From Mahella australiensis 50-1 BON (lineage in GTDB: Bacteria; Bacillota; Clostridia; Mahellales; Mahellaceae), in assembly GCF_000213255.1 (NCBI RefSeq), contig NC_015520.1:950001-1014000 (forward strand): a stretch of 64,000 nt of DNA, given 5' to 3'. Positions within the stretch are counted from its first letter, which is position 1; every line of letters starts with the position of its first letter. The notes below the pieces were generated by a model. It worked only from the letters and a program-made list of their open reading frames with translations, was not told where the DNA came from and did not search any database. Below are positions 10,223 through 20,033 of the stretch, piece after piece. The position numbers and the translations under genes are program-made.

Positions 10223-10256
10223 AATGCCATTCATCTTTGATGGATGGCATTATTAT
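10223..10256 (+). terminator. Attenuating hairpin between scfA and the maturase gene
   Basis: A 13-bp stem (10223-10235 with 10239-10251, one G-T pair), loop TTT, followed by the AT-rich ATTATATTT. The imperfect T-run suggests partial termination, which would make more precursor than maturase mRNA. Confidence 0.65.
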
Positions 10257-10277
10257 ATTTCTATTGAGGGAGAGATA

Positions 10278-11642
10278 ATGCAACAAATTCACAGATTTTA
10301 TCAAAGCGGTATCTATATGGTGATAGATGTTAACAGTGGCGCAGTACATAGCGTCGATCGTTTGACATGGGATATATTGGAATATTATGGGACGACCGAT
10401 AATGCGCAGATCGTTGATAAATTAGCATATAAATATGAAAAATCAGATATAGCCGAGGCACTGTCCGAATTGGATCAATTGAGGGCTGACGGTATGCTGT
10501 ATAGCGACGATAAAGATTATGATACCTTTTTCCAAAGCGATGATAGGCTACACGTTGTAAAAGCCATGTGCCTTCATCTGTCGCACGACTGCAATATGCG
10601 CTGCAGCTATTGTTTTGCTTCTACCGGTGATTTCGGTGGACAACGCACGCTGATGACGGCCGATACAGGCAGGGCGGCTCTGGATTTCCTCGTGCGTCAC
10701 TCAGGTTCCCGCCGCCATCTTGAGGTGGATTTTTTCGGCGGAGAACCGCTTATGAATTTCGATGCCATGAAGGATATAGTGGAATACGGCCGTCGACTGG
10801 AACAAAGCAGCGGTAAGCACATACGCTTCACCGTGACTACCAATGGCATTGCGCTGGATCAAGAAAAAATCAAATATATAAACGATAATATGGATAATGT
10901 TGTGTTGAGCATGGATGGTCGACCGGCTATCAACGACGCCATGCGAAAGACTATAAACGGCAAAGGAACATATGATATAATAATGCCTAAATTCAAGTCA
11001 CTGGTAGATAACCGCAAGCATGGCGATTATTATATACGCGGTACCTTTACAAAGCGCAATTTAGATTTTGCAGAGGACGTTATGCACATAGTCGATAAGG
11101 GGTTCGATCAGGTTTCGGTGGAGCCGGTGGTGGCCAAAGACCAGCCATATGGGTTGACACAGGATGATTTGCCATATATATTCGAACAATACGATAGATT
11201 AGTGGATGAATATCTCGATCGCATACGCCAAGGTAAACCGTTTAATTTCTTCCACTTCATGATCGATTTGGAACAAGGTCCGTGTGTGGCCAAGCGCTTG
11301 CTCGGTTGTGGCGCCGGCAGCGAGTATATAGCTGTGACGCCGGCAGGCGATATCTATCCATGCCATCAGTTCGTGGGCAACGCTGACTTTATAATGGGTA
11401 ACGTCATGGAAGACACCATAAATACCGATATGCAGCAGCGTTTCGCTCAGTGCAATATATACAATAAGCCGGAGTGCCGGAAATGCTGGGCACGTTTTTA
11501 CTGCAGCGGCGGGTGCGCAGCTAATGCTTATATGTTTAACGGCGATATAGGTCAGCCGTACGAATTATATTGTGCTATGGAGAAAAAACGCATAGAATGC
11601 GCTTTGGCTATAAAAGCAATTTTGAATAGGGACAGGCATTGA
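10278..11642 (+). CDS. scfB: SCIFF maturase, radical SAM/SPASM thioether synthase
   Basis: A 454-residue enzyme. The first 80 residues resemble a peptide-recognition (PqqD-like RRE) domain. The radical-SAM cluster motif is CNMRCSYC near residue 105, with FFGGEPL following. The C-terminal SPASM region has CGAGSEY, YPCHQF, CRKCWARFYCSGGC and a last YC, enough to bind two auxiliary 4Fe-4S clusters. It cross-links cysteine sulfur to alpha carbons in the SCIFF core. The start at 10278 (MQQIHRFYQSG) follows GAGGGAGAG; the longer open frame upstream lies inside the hairpin and is unlikely. A promoter for secD lies at its very end. Confidence 0.93.
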   Translation: MQQIHRFYQSGIYMVIDVNSGAVHSVDRLTWDILEYYGTTDNAQIVDKLAYKYEKSDIAEALSELDQLRADGMLYSDDKDYDTFFQSDDRLHVVKAMCLHLSHDCNMRCSYCFASTGDFGGQRTLMTADTGRAALDFLVRHSGSRRHLEVDFFGGEPLMNFDAMKDIVEYGRRLEQSSGKHIRFTVTTNGIALDQEKIKYINDNMDNVVLSMDGRPAINDAMRKTINGKGTYDIIMPKFKSLVDNRKHGDYYIRGTFTKRNLDFAEDVMHIVDKGFDQVSVEPVVAKDQPYGLTQDDLPYIFEQYDRLVDEYLDRIRQGKPFNFFHFMIDLEQGPCVAKRLLGCGAGSEYIAVTPAGDIYPCHQFVGNADFIMGNVMEDTINTDMQQRFAQCNIYNKPECRKCWARFYCSGGCAANAYMFNGDIGQPYELYCAMEKKRIECALAIKAILNRDRH

Positions 11643-11668
11643 CGAGTTCACGCGATAAGAAGTATAAT
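11639..11668 (+). promoter_or_regulatory. Promoter of secD
   Basis: TTGACG (11639-11644), 18 bp and a consensus TATAAT (11663-11668). It overlaps the scfB stop codon and implies a transcript beginning near 11675, after the most upstream possible secD start codon. Confidence 0.65.
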
Positions 11669-11704
11669 ATCATGGTAATAAATGCAGAGGGAGGTATAAA
11701 GCAG

Positions 11705-12970
11705 TTGAATCGAAAAACGAGGAGCTTGGTTATCCTCATAGTATTTATTTTAATTTTAGCTATCGTATCCTATATAGCCATAGCGGGCTTGAATATAGGT
11801 ATATACGTCGTTAAACCGCTGGGAAGCGCTATAAAACAAGGTCTGGATTTAAGCGGCGGCGTTTATCTTGTATATGAAGCTCAGGTATCGGACAACGAAC
11901 CTGATTTGGACAGCAAAATAGACGGCGTTATAGGCGTGTTCAGAAATCGACTGGACAGCAAAGGCCTGACCGAAGCCACTATAGCTAAGCAGGGTGAAAG
12001 GCGCATACGCGTCGAGATTCCGGGTACTACCGACCTGCAGGAAGCGCAGGATTTGCTCGGGCGTACTGCAAAGCTCGAATTCAAGGATGAAGCGGGCAAC
12101 GTCATAATTACCGGCAGCGATGTAAGGTCAGCTAAACCTGAATATGGTGCGGATGATACGGGTATTACCCAGCCTGTGGTGGCATTGGAGCTCAACGATG
12201 AAGGCGCTAAAAAGTTTGCCGAGGGAACCAGAGCCAATTTAGGGAAGACCATAAGTATTGTGCTCGACGATCAGGTAATCTCGTCGCCTATGGTAAAGAA
12301 CGAAATACCCAATGGTAAGGCACAGATAACTGGCATGGCATCTATGGAAGAGGCAGCTAATCTGGCCAACCTTATACAAAGCGGTGCACTGCCAGTACCG
12401 GTGGAGGTTATAGAAATGCGTTCTATAAAGGCCACGCTGGGTGCCGGTGCCATGGAACGCAGCGTATTGGCCGGTGCTATAGGCGTGGCGGCGGTATTGT
12501 TGTTTATGCTGCTGTATTATCGTTTACCCGGCCTGGTAGCCGATATAGCGCTGGTAACATATATATTATTGGTGTTTTTAGTGCTGGCTGGAACTGGTGC
12601 TACGCTGACCTTGCCAGGTATAGCCGGTATAGTATTATCGATAGGCATGGCAGTGGATGCCAATGTGCTTATATTCGAGCGGTTGAAAGAAGAATTAAAG
12701 TCCGGCAAGACGCTCGGCGCGGCTGTCGATGCAGGCTTTCACAGGGCTTTGAGCGCTATATTGGATTCCAATATAACTACCATCATAGCGGGGGTAGTAC
12801 TGCTTGTTTATGGTACAGGCACTATAAAGGGTTTTGCCGTTACATTGATCATAGGTATAATAGTCAGCATGTTTACCGCTGTGGTGGTAACGCGTTATCT
12901 GTTGAAACTGGTAATGGATTTTGGCATCAAAAATCTTAAAGTCTATGGCGTAAAGGAGGTTGCCCAATGA
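11705..12970 (+). CDS. secD: Protein translocase subunit SecD
   Basis: A 421-residue membrane protein. It has a first helix (about 6-28), the conserved GLDLSGGVYL motif, an extracytoplasmic domain, and five C-terminal helices with IVLSIGMAVDANVLIFER, the SecD D4-D5 signature. Using the proton-motive force it helps release translocated proteins. The open frame extends to a TTG at 11639, but I chose the TTG at 11705 because GGGAGGT lies 10 bases upstream and the promoter predicted at 11639-11668 would start transcription after the earlier codon. It overlaps secF by 4 bases (ATGA). Confidence 0.93.
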   Translation: MNRKTRSLVILIVFILILAIVSYIAIAGLNIGIYVVKPLGSAIKQGLDLSGGVYLVYEAQVSDNEPDLDSKIDGVIGVFRNRLDSKGLTEATIAKQGERRIRVEIPGTTDLQEAQDLLGRTAKLEFKDEAGNVIITGSDVRSAKPEYGADDTGITQPVVALELNDEGAKKFAEGTRANLGKTISIVLDDQVISSPMVKNEIPNGKAQITGMASMEEAANLANLIQSGALPVPVEVIEMRSIKATLGAGAMERSVLAGAIGVAAVLLFMLLYYRLPGLVADIALVTYILLVFLVLAGTGATLTLPGIAGIVLSIGMAVDANVLIFERLKEELKSGKTLGAAVDAGFHRALSAILDSNITTIIAGVVLLVYGTGTIKGFAVTLIIGIIVSMFTAVVVTRYLLKLVMDFGIKNLKVYGVKEVAQ

Positions 12971-13860
12971 AAATCATAGAGAGAAGATGGATATGGTACA
13001 GTATATCCATAGCCATTATAGTTGTGGGCATCGCCTTTATGCTGATAAGGGGCTTAAATTTCGGCATAGATTTCCGCGGCGGCACGCTGATGGAGATAAA
13101 CATAGGCAAAAGTTATGATGTTGAGGATATAAGGGCTATAATAAAAGCTCATAATATAGATGCCTATGTATCGGAAGCAGGGGATAACAACCAGGAAGTG
13201 TTAATACGCATAGCCTCTGTGCCCAACGACGATGAAGTGCAGGCGCAGATATTAAACGATATGAAAGAAAAATATGGCATCGATGACAGCGCAGTGCTTT
13301 CGCTTGAAAAGGTGGGCCCGACAGTGGGCGGCGAGCTCACGCGCAACGCGATATATGCCATAGCCATAGCCTGTGTTCTAATGCTCATATATATATGGAT
13401 ACGATTTGAGATACGTTTTGGCGTGGCCGCTATTATAGCATTGGTACACGATGCTCTTATAATGCTGGCTGTGGTGGCCATAACCAATACGCAGATCAAC
13501 ACGCCTTTCGTGGCCGCGGTGCTCACCATAGTTGGTTATTCAATAAATGATACCATAGTGGTATTCGATCGTATACGTGAGAACAGACGTAAATTGGGCA
13601 AAAAGAAGATGAACCCGTTTGAACTGGCTGATATGAGCATAGAGCAGACACTGGCCCGTTCAATAAACACGACTTTGACCACGTTGTTTACCATAACGGC
13701 GCTGTATATATTCGGCGTACCGTCTATAAAAGAGTTCGCGTTGCCTATAATAGTGGGTATTGTAAGCGGTGCATATTCTTCGATATTCATAGCCAGCCCA
13801 ATATGGGCGACATGGACCCAAAGAGATGCTATGGAAAAGGCAGCGGTTCACAAGCGGTAG
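12967..13860 (+). CDS. secF: Protein translocase subunit SecF
   Basis: A 297-residue partner of SecD with six membrane helices. It has the family motifs LNFGIDFRGGTLMEI near residue 30, VGPTVGGEL near 118 and YSINDTIVVFDRIREN near 198. The ATG overlaps the secD stop as ATGA, so the two are translationally coupled and form the SecDF complex. A GC-rich hairpin begins at the secF stop codon. Confidence 0.97.
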   Translation: MKIIERRWIWYSISIAIIVVGIAFMLIRGLNFGIDFRGGTLMEINIGKSYDVEDIRAIIKAHNIDAYVSEAGDNNQEVLIRIASVPNDDEVQAQILNDMKEKYGIDDSAVLSLEKVGPTVGGELTRNAIYAIAIACVLMLIYIWIRFEIRFGVAAIIALVHDALIMLAVVAITNTQINTPFVAAVLTIVGYSINDTIVVFDRIRENRRKLGKKKMNPFELADMSIEQTLARSINTTLTTLFTITALYIFGVPSIKEFALPIIVGIVSGAYSSIFIASPIWATWTQRDAMEKAAVHKR

Positions 13861-13880
13861 GCTTCCGGCCTGCCGCTTTG
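13852..13880 (+). other. GC-rich hairpin at the secF/recJ junction
   Basis: An 11-bp stem (13852-13862 with 13868-13878, one G-T pair) around TTCCG. It is followed by TTGCTT, not a real T-run, so it may be a weak terminator or an mRNA 3'-end stabiliser. Confidence 0.45.
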
Positions 13881-13896
13881 CTTAAGGGTGTGGGTA

Positions 13897-16404
13897 ATGT
13901 ATATTTACAAGCCTATAGTTTCAAATCCCGATTATGATATGATTCAAAATTTGTCTCGTAAACTTAATGTATCGCCGCTTTTGGCTCAATTATTGTGGCA
14001 GCGGGGTATAACCGACGAGGCAACTGCTGCTGCGTTTTTGCATCCGTCTTTATCGCAGTTGCATGATCCGTATGCTTTGCCTGACATGGATGTTGCTGTG
14101 CGATGCATAAAGGGTGCTGTTCAAAGCGGCGCCAAAATAGCTGTGTATGGCGACTATGACGTCGACGGTATAACATCCAGCGCTATAATGCTGAGCATAT
14201 TGCGTGAAATGGGTGCTGAGGCCATACCTTATTTGCCTGATAGATTCAGCGAGGGTTACGGGTTAAACAGCGATGCCATATACAAACTCCATGATCAAGG
14301 CGTGGGCCTGATAATAACGGTCGATTGCGGCATAACTGCTGTAGAAGAGGTGAAACTGGCGCATGAATTGGGCATACAGGTGGTTGTGACTGATCACCAT
14401 CATTGTGCGGACGAACTGCCCGATGCTCAGGCAGTGGTCAATCCTCATAGGCCTGATGCAACCTATCCATTTGCCTCATTGGCAGGCGTAGGTGTAGCAT
14501 TTAAACTGGGATGCGCGCTGATAGGCTTGGATGCTGCTATGGATTATATAGACATAGCGGCGTTGGGTACAGTAGCCGATATAGTCCCTCTTGTGGGTGA
14601 AAATAGGGTAATAGTAAAATACGGCCTGCAGCGCATAAAGGATAATACGAGGTTGGGTATAAAGGCTTTATGGCAGGCAGCGGGCTTAAAAGATGATATA
14701 AGCTGCATAAATACCGAACATATAGCGTTTCAATTAGCGCCGAGGCTGAACGCTGCTGGGCGTATGAGCAGCGCTATAAAAGGTTTAACGCTGCTTATGA
14801 GCCAAGATGCGGATGAAACTGCAGCATTGGCCAAAGATTTGGACGCTGACAACCGTCAGCGCCAGTCGATAGAGAGGCAGATCATTCAAGAGGCCATCGG
14901 GATGATCGATGATACCGTGGATTTAAGGCGTGATTTCGCTATAGTATTGGCTAAAGAGGGCTGGCATCAAGGAGTGATAGGCATAGCTGCGGGCAAGCTG
15001 GCTGAGATGTATCATCGGCCGGTGCTTATGATAGCGCTATCCGAAGGTATGGGTCATGGTTCGGCGCGCAGCATATCATCATTGGATCTTTATCAAACAC
15101 TTGTTCAATGCAGAAAATACTTTGTAGCTTTCGGCGGGCATGCTCAGGCTGCCGGATTTTCTATATTGGAAGAGGATATCAATGCCTTGCGTCGAAAGCT
15201 CAATGCTATTTTATCCGATGTGCTTTCGCCTCAGGATGTCATGCCGCTTATCCATTATGATGCCAGTATAAATATCGAAGATATTTCGCCCGCGGCATTG
15301 GATGAATTGAGTCTTCTTGAACCATTCGGAGATGCTAATGAGGAGCCTGCATTTCTGATAAGCGCAGCTTCGTTTAAGGATATGCGGGAGGTCGGTGCCG
15401 ATAAAGCCCATTTAAAGCTTTGCCTGACGCAAGATGGGATCGATCTCGATTGTATAGCATTCCGTAACGGCAATAAATATCAAGAGTTATGTTGCTGTCA
15501 GGGATTGGACGTGATAGGCTCTTTAGGGCTTAATACATGGAATGGTGTGCAAAAGGTACAGCTAAAAGCAGCCCATATAAGGCCGTCTATCGATAAGCAA
15601 AATTTGGACGCTTTTATATGCCAATACTACGATAATATAACCGATGGCTTTATAGCTGATAACATTGAAGTGTTAGGTGATATGTCCTTTATAGACGATG
15701 TGCTGGGATCGAGCCCTCATTTGGAACAGAGAGACCAATGGTTGCTCGAGCATGTATCTGATAATATCAATAATCTGATACTGGTCAATACACAGGGCCA
15801 ACTAGCTCATTTGCTCCATATGTTGAAGGAACGCAAGGCATTGGAAATCATGGATATGCATTATAACTCGGCTGGCAATGACTCGGTGGTGTATAACCGT
15901 ATATTAGTTAATGCTGAATTATCGACATTAAACCTTAAACCGTTTACCCATGTAATACTCTATGATGTACCTTTCAGCGCTAGCTATATTCTGAAATTAG
16001 CTGATAAAATAACCGATCAGGAACTCCACATAATTTTCGGGGTGGACCAACTGAAAGATAATATTGAAATGCTAAAGCAATGGGCTTTATCGCGCGGTGA
16101 TATGGAGAGCTTATATAAGGCACTCAGGTATGCGGCACGTCGTTCGGTGCAGTATAACATAAAAGCCGATCTTTTGATAGAGGCTGCTGGTATTACTGTG
16201 CATAAACTAACAAAGGGATTAGATATTTTCCAGCAATTAAACTTGCTCAGATATAGCATGCTATCTGATGGCATGGTATACATATGCATGCTGCCTTACA
16301 GCAAAAGGATGGATTTGCGTGATAATGCCATCTATAGCGCTATGGAACGTTTGCAAAAAGCATTTAAAGATTTCGAAAAGTATGTTAAAATTAAATATAA
16401 CTGA
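13897..16404 (+). CDS. recJ: Single-stranded-DNA exonuclease RecJ
   Basis: About 835 residues, the long Firmicutes form. The DHH phosphoesterase core has VYGDYDVDGITSS near residue 88, TVDCGIT near 142 and VTDHHHC near 166; the DHHA1 part has FGGHAQAAGFS near 410. An OB-like domain and a C-terminal domain of about 250 residues follow, typical of Bacillus-type RecJ. It degrades ssDNA 5' to 3' in recombination and mismatch repair. The start at 13897 (MYIYKPIV) has AAGGGTG upstream; a GTG at 13888 is the alternative. Confidence 0.92.
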   Translation: MYIYKPIVSNPDYDMIQNLSRKLNVSPLLAQLLWQRGITDEATAAAFLHPSLSQLHDPYALPDMDVAVRCIKGAVQSGAKIAVYGDYDVDGITSSAIMLSILREMGAEAIPYLPDRFSEGYGLNSDAIYKLHDQGVGLIITVDCGITAVEEVKLAHELGIQVVVTDHHHCADELPDAQAVVNPHRPDATYPFASLAGVGVAFKLGCALIGLDAAMDYIDIAALGTVADIVPLVGENRVIVKYGLQRIKDNTRLGIKALWQAAGLKDDISCINTEHIAFQLAPRLNAAGRMSSAIKGLTLLMSQDADETAALAKDLDADNRQRQSIERQIIQEAIGMIDDTVDLRRDFAIVLAKEGWHQGVIGIAAGKLAEMYHRPVLMIALSEGMGHGSARSISSLDLYQTLVQCRKYFVAFGGHAQAAGFSILEEDINALRRKLNAILSDVLSPQDVMPLIHYDASINIEDISPAALDELSLLEPFGDANEEPAFLISAASFKDMREVGADKAHLKLCLTQDGIDLDCIAFRNGNKYQELCCCQGLDVIGSLGLNTWNGVQKVQLKAAHIRPSIDKQNLDAFICQYYDNITDGFIADNIEVLGDMSFIDDVLGSSPHLEQRDQWLLEHVSDNINNLILVNTQGQLAHLLHMLKERKALEIMDMHYNSAGNDSVVYNRILVNAELSTLNLKPFTHVILYDVPFSASYILKLADKITDQELHIIFGVDQLKDNIEMLKQWALSRGDMESLYKALRYAARRSVQYNIKADLLIEAAGITVHKLTKGLDIFQQLNLLRYSMLSDGMVYICMLPYSKRMDLRDNAIYSAMERLQKAFKDFEKYVKIKYN

Positions 16405-16421
16405 AAAATGGGGGTTTTGCC

Positions 16422-16946
16422 ATGGATGGGTTGAAAGAAAAAGTGCGTATAGTACCTGATTTCCCCAAGAAAGGGATAAGCTTTAAGGATATAACCACGT
16501 TGCTTAAGGATAAAGAAGCCTATCATTACGTCATAAAAGAATTGGCAGCCGGATTGAATGATATAGATTTGGTGGTAGGGCCGGAAGCCAGAGGCTTTGT
16601 TATCGGGGCACCTTTGGCTTATGAGTTGTACGCTGGTTTTGTATTGGTGCGCAAGCCGGGTAAATTACCGGCCGCCACGATAAAATATGAATATGAATTG
16701 GAATACGGTACCGATGCGCTGGAGATACACAGAGACGCTATCATACCTGGCCAACGAGTGGTAGTGGCTGATGATCTGTTGGCCACGGGCGGTACAGCTT
16801 ATTCGGTCGTCAAGCTTGTGCAAAGCCTTGGCGCAGAAGTCGTAGCCATTCGTTTTGTTATGGAGTTGACCGATCTCGCCGGTAGAGAGCGCTTGAGTGA
16901 ATTCAAGGACTGCGATATAAAATCGCTCATCCAATTTGATTATTGA
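16422..16946 (+). CDS. apt: Adenine phosphoribosyltransferase
   Basis: A 174-residue type I phosphoribosyltransferase converting adenine and PRPP to AMP. The substrate loop PEARGFV (about residues 52-58), LRKPGKLP-like KPGKLPA and the PRPP motif VVVADDLLATGGTA (about 108-121) are present. The order recJ-apt-relA is the conserved Firmicutes order. A GGGGG-containing SD precedes the ATG. Confidence 0.97.
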   Translation: MDGLKEKVRIVPDFPKKGISFKDITTLLKDKEAYHYVIKELAAGLNDIDLVVGPEARGFVIGAPLAYELYAGFVLVRKPGKLPAATIKYEYELEYGTDALEIHRDAIIPGQRVVVADDLLATGGTAYSVVKLVQSLGAEVVAIRFVMELTDLAGRERLSEFKDCDIKSLIQFDY

Positions 16947-16980
16947 ATGGGAGTTACACTATGGAGATGTCCTTTAATAT

Positions 16981-19140
16981 ATGGATAAAGATTTATACGA
17001 TAGGTTAAAGCAGAGTTATACTTCGGAAGATGTAGAATATATAAATAAAGCATATGAGTTTGCCGAGAACGCTCATAGAGGACAAGCGCGTGTGTCGGGT
17101 GAGGCATATATCATTCATCCTGTTCAGGTAGCATTGATATTGGCAGATCTCGGCATGGATGCCTCTACGATATGCGCTGGTTTGTTGCATGATGTCTTAG
17201 AGGATACTGATTATACGTATGATGATCTTGCAAAGCTTTTTGGCAAGGAAATCGCAGACCTTGTAGAGGGCGTTACAAAGCTGGGCAAACTAGAGTTTCA
17301 GAGCAAAAAAGAGGCTCAAGCTGAAAATTTGCGCAAGATGTTTATAGCCATGGCCAAGGATGTCAGGGTGATAATGATAAAGCTGGCTGATCGCCTCCAT
17401 AACATGCGCACGCTCAGATATCTGGATAAAGAAAGCCAGCTTAGGAATGCCCAGGAGACCATGGAAATATATGCACCTCTGGCGCATCGTTTGGGTATAT
17501 TCAAAATAAAGTGGGAATTAGAAGATCTCTCGTTGCGGTATCTGGATCCAGAAGCATATTATGATCTGGTCGATAAAGTAGCTGCTAAACGCAAGCAAAG
17601 GGAAGAATATATAAACCAGGTCATAACAGCGCTCAAAGAAAGAATTGCTGAAACAGGCATTGAAGCAACTGTGGATGGTCGGCCTAAGCATTTTTACAGC
17701 ATATATAAGAAGATGAAATACCAGGGCAAGGCTTTTGAGCAAATATATGACCTTATGGCCGTGAGGGTAATAGTGAATACCGTACGCGATTGCTATGCCG
17801 TGCTCGGCCTCATCCATACTATATGGAAACCGATACCCGGTAGATTCAAGGATTATATAGCTGTGCCTAAGCCGAATATGTATCAGTCTTTGCATACAAC
17901 CGTAGTGGGCCCACAAGGAGAACCCGTTGAGATACAAGTACGTACGTGGGATATGCATAGAACAGCCGAATATGGTATAGCGGCTCATTGGAAATATAAA
18001 GAGGGCCGCTTGAAAAATACTGACCTGGATTCAAAATTGGCATGGTTGAGGCAGATACTAGAGTGGCAAAGCGATGATCGCGATGCCGATGAATTCGTGG
18101 AATCATTAAAGGTCGATTTATTTAGCGATGAGGTTTTAGTTTTTACGCCTAAAGGCGATGTTATCGATTTGCCAAAAGGCTCTACACCGCTTGACTTTGC
18201 TTATGCCATACACAGCGCTGTAGGCAATCGATGTATCGGGGCCAAAGTGAACGGCAAGATAGTGCCGCTCGATTCTGAATTGCAGACTGGCGATATAGTA
18301 GAAATACTGACATCGCCGACGGTAAAAGGGCCCAGCCTTGATTGGTTAAAGATAGTTAAAACATCCCAAGCTAAGAGCAAAATAAATCAATGGTTTAAAA
18401 AAGAGCAAAAAGCGGAAAACATAGCAAAAGGTCATGAGTTGCTGGAAAGAGAGGCCAAAAAATATGGGCTTTCGCTCGGCCAACTTACAAAACCCGAGTG
18501 GATAGAACCTATAATAAAAAAATACAGCTTTCGTTCATTTGATGATATATATGCAGCGGTAGGCTATGGGGCTTTAACCCCTCATCAGGTATTATCACGA
18601 CTGGTAGAATACTATCGTCAAACGCAGCAAAGTGATGAAAAAATCATTGAAACCATCAACAAAGCTATGCCGGAGTCTAAACAGTCAACGCCTGCTACGA
18701 TAAAAGTAAGTGATATCGACAATGTTATGATGAGGATATCCAAATGCTGTAATCCAGTCCCCGGCGATGAAATAGTAGGTTATATAACTCGTGGCAGAGG
18801 CATATCTATTCACCGAAAGGATTGTCCCAATGTGAGAAGCGGGGCGTTTGAACCCGAGCGTTTGATAGATGTTAAGTGGGATGAGGCGCCGAAAGCGGCA
18901 TATGATGCAGGTGTGCAGGTGACGGCGCAGGATCGTTTCGCCCTGCTGGCCGATATTACCAATACCATAAGCGAATCCAAAATAATGGTAACATCTGTAA
19001 ATGCCAAAAGCAGACAGGATGGCATAGCAGTTATAAATCTGACCGTACAGATAACCGGTTTACAGCAGTTGGACAAGCTGATGAGACAACTGAGAAAATT
19101 GCCTAAGGTCATAAGCGTGGAAAGGGTTAATGCCTCATGA
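16981..19140 (+). CDS. relA: Bifunctional (p)ppGpp synthetase/hydrolase
   Basis: A 719-residue Rel protein. Domains in order are: HD hydrolase (about 25-150, with LLHDVLEDTDYTY), synthetase (about 220-350, with GRPKHFYSIYKKM and YQSLHTTVVGP), TGS (about 385-450, VFTPKGDVIDLPKGSTPLDFAY), a zinc-finger-like region (CCNPVPGDEIVGY) and a C-terminal ACT domain. Both hydrolase and synthetase motifs look intact, so this is the bifunctional long-form stringent-response enzyme. Its stop overlaps the MBL hydrolase start. Confidence 0.96.
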   Translation: MDKDLYDRLKQSYTSEDVEYINKAYEFAENAHRGQARVSGEAYIIHPVQVALILADLGMDASTICAGLLHDVLEDTDYTYDDLAKLFGKEIADLVEGVTKLGKLEFQSKKEAQAENLRKMFIAMAKDVRVIMIKLADRLHNMRTLRYLDKESQLRNAQETMEIYAPLAHRLGIFKIKWELEDLSLRYLDPEAYYDLVDKVAAKRKQREEYINQVITALKERIAETGIEATVDGRPKHFYSIYKKMKYQGKAFEQIYDLMAVRVIVNTVRDCYAVLGLIHTIWKPIPGRFKDYIAVPKPNMYQSLHTTVVGPQGEPVEIQVRTWDMHRTAEYGIAAHWKYKEGRLKNTDLDSKLAWLRQILEWQSDDRDADEFVESLKVDLFSDEVLVFTPKGDVIDLPKGSTPLDFAYAIHSAVGNRCIGAKVNGKIVPLDSELQTGDIVEILTSPTVKGPSLDWLKIVKTSQAKSKINQWFKKEQKAENIAKGHELLEREAKKYGLSLGQLTKPEWIEPIIKKYSFRSFDDIYAAVGYGALTPHQVLSRLVEYYRQTQQSDEKIIETINKAMPESKQSTPATIKVSDIDNVMMRISKCCNPVPGDEIVGYITRGRGISIHRKDCPNVRSGAFEPERLIDVKWDEAPKAAYDAGVQVTAQDRFALLADITNTISESKIMVTSVNAKSRQDGIAVINLTVQITGLQQLDKLMRQLRKLPKVISVERVNAS

Positions 19141-19772
19141 AAGTCAAAGTTTTACGTGTCGGCATATATCAGACGAATTGCTATATATGCGTATATGATG
19201 ACAATAATTCGGCAGTTATAATCGATCCGGGTGATGAAGGGGAGAGAATATACGGCGTTGTAGCACAAGATAAATTAGCAATTACGCATATAATACTGAC
19301 GCACGGGCATCCGGATCATGTCGGCGCAGTACCCTACTTAAGAAAGTTTACGGGCGCTAAAGTATTAATCCATAAAGATGACTCCTTTATGATAACTGAT
19401 AGCGAAGCCTCTTCCTTTGCGCATTTATTGGGTATGAATCCAGTATCGATGGTCCCAGACGGCTTTTTGACAGATAACGATACTATCGATATGAGTTTTT
19501 CTAAAGCGCATATCATGCATACGCCCGGGCATACTCCGGGCAGTATATGTATTCAAATGAGGGATTGTTTATTTACCGGCGATACATTATTTGCCGGATC
19601 TATAGGTCGTACCGATTTACCTGGTGGTGATGAACACGAGATGAGAATTTCTTTAAATCGTATTTTAACGAATATAGATGATAATACTATTTTATATCCT
19701 GGTCACGGTCCTTCGTCTACTATTAAGTATGAAAGGGTGAGCAATCCGTTTTTAACGGATATGGATCTGTAA
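19137..19772 (+). CDS. MBL-fold hydrolase, glyoxalase II-like
   Basis: A 211-residue metallo-beta-lactamase-fold protein. The dinuclear metal site is seen in THGHPDHVG (about residues 55-63), HTPGHTPGS (about 128-136), FTGDTLF (about 146-152) and a C-terminal PGHGPSS. The arrangement matches the YcbL/glyoxalase II-like group of short hydrolases. The ATG overlaps the rel stop (ATGA). The substrate cannot be deduced; it lies between relA and hisS, as in several Clostridia. Confidence 0.88.
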   Translation: MKVKVLRVGIYQTNCYICVYDDNNSAVIIDPGDEGERIYGVVAQDKLAITHIILTHGHPDHVGAVPYLRKFTGAKVLIHKDDSFMITDSEASSFAHLLGMNPVSMVPDGFLTDNDTIDMSFSKAHIMHTPGHTPGSICIQMRDCLFTGDTLFAGSIGRTDLPGGDEHEMRISLNRILTNIDDNTILYPGHGPSSTIKYERVSNPFLTDMDL

Positions 19773-19800
19773 ACGAAATTAGAAGGTGGAGGTAAGGTTT

Positions 19801-19971
19801 ATGAGCAAAGATGGGTTCGATGATCGATATAAAGATCTTACAGACGTAGAAGTTACTGAGGTGATGGATATGATAGAAGAAGGCATTGATGACAGAACCA
19901 TAGCAGAACAATTTGACATAGACCCTGAAACGGTACGACGCTTGAAGAAAGATTTGGAAAAAGACATATAG
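19801..19971 (+). CDS. Small acidic helix-turn-helix-like protein
   Basis: A 56-residue protein that I cannot assign to a named family. Residues about 22-48 (MIEEGIDDRTIAEQFDIDP then ETVRRLKKDL) look like a DNA-binding helix-turn-helix, with the first part strongly acidic. The start at 19801 has AAGGTGGAGG 6-15 bases upstream; the frame also allows a start at 19786. Position between the MBL hydrolase and the hisS promoter suggests it is the last gene of the relA transcript. It could be a small regulator, but nothing shows its target. Confidence 0.65.
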   Translation: MSKDGFDDRYKDLTDVEVTEVMDMIEEGIDDRTIAEQFDIDPETVRRLKKDLEKDI

Positions 19972-19974
19972 AGG

Positions 19975-20003
19975 TTGACGCCATGCTATCTAAAATCTAT
20001 AAT
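19975..20003 (+). promoter_or_regulatory. Promoter of hisS-aspS
   Basis: TTGACG (19975-19980), 17 bp, TATAAT (19998-20003). The predicted leader is only about 25 bases, so there is no room for a T-box before hisS. Confidence 0.7.
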
Positions 20004-20033
20004 TATATGTATAAAATCTTTTGGAGGTAAAGC

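Noticed and set aside
19972-20033. A T-box leader before hisS.
   Set aside because: Only about 60 bases separate the genes, and there is no T-box sequence (TGGNACCGCG-like) or antiterminator.
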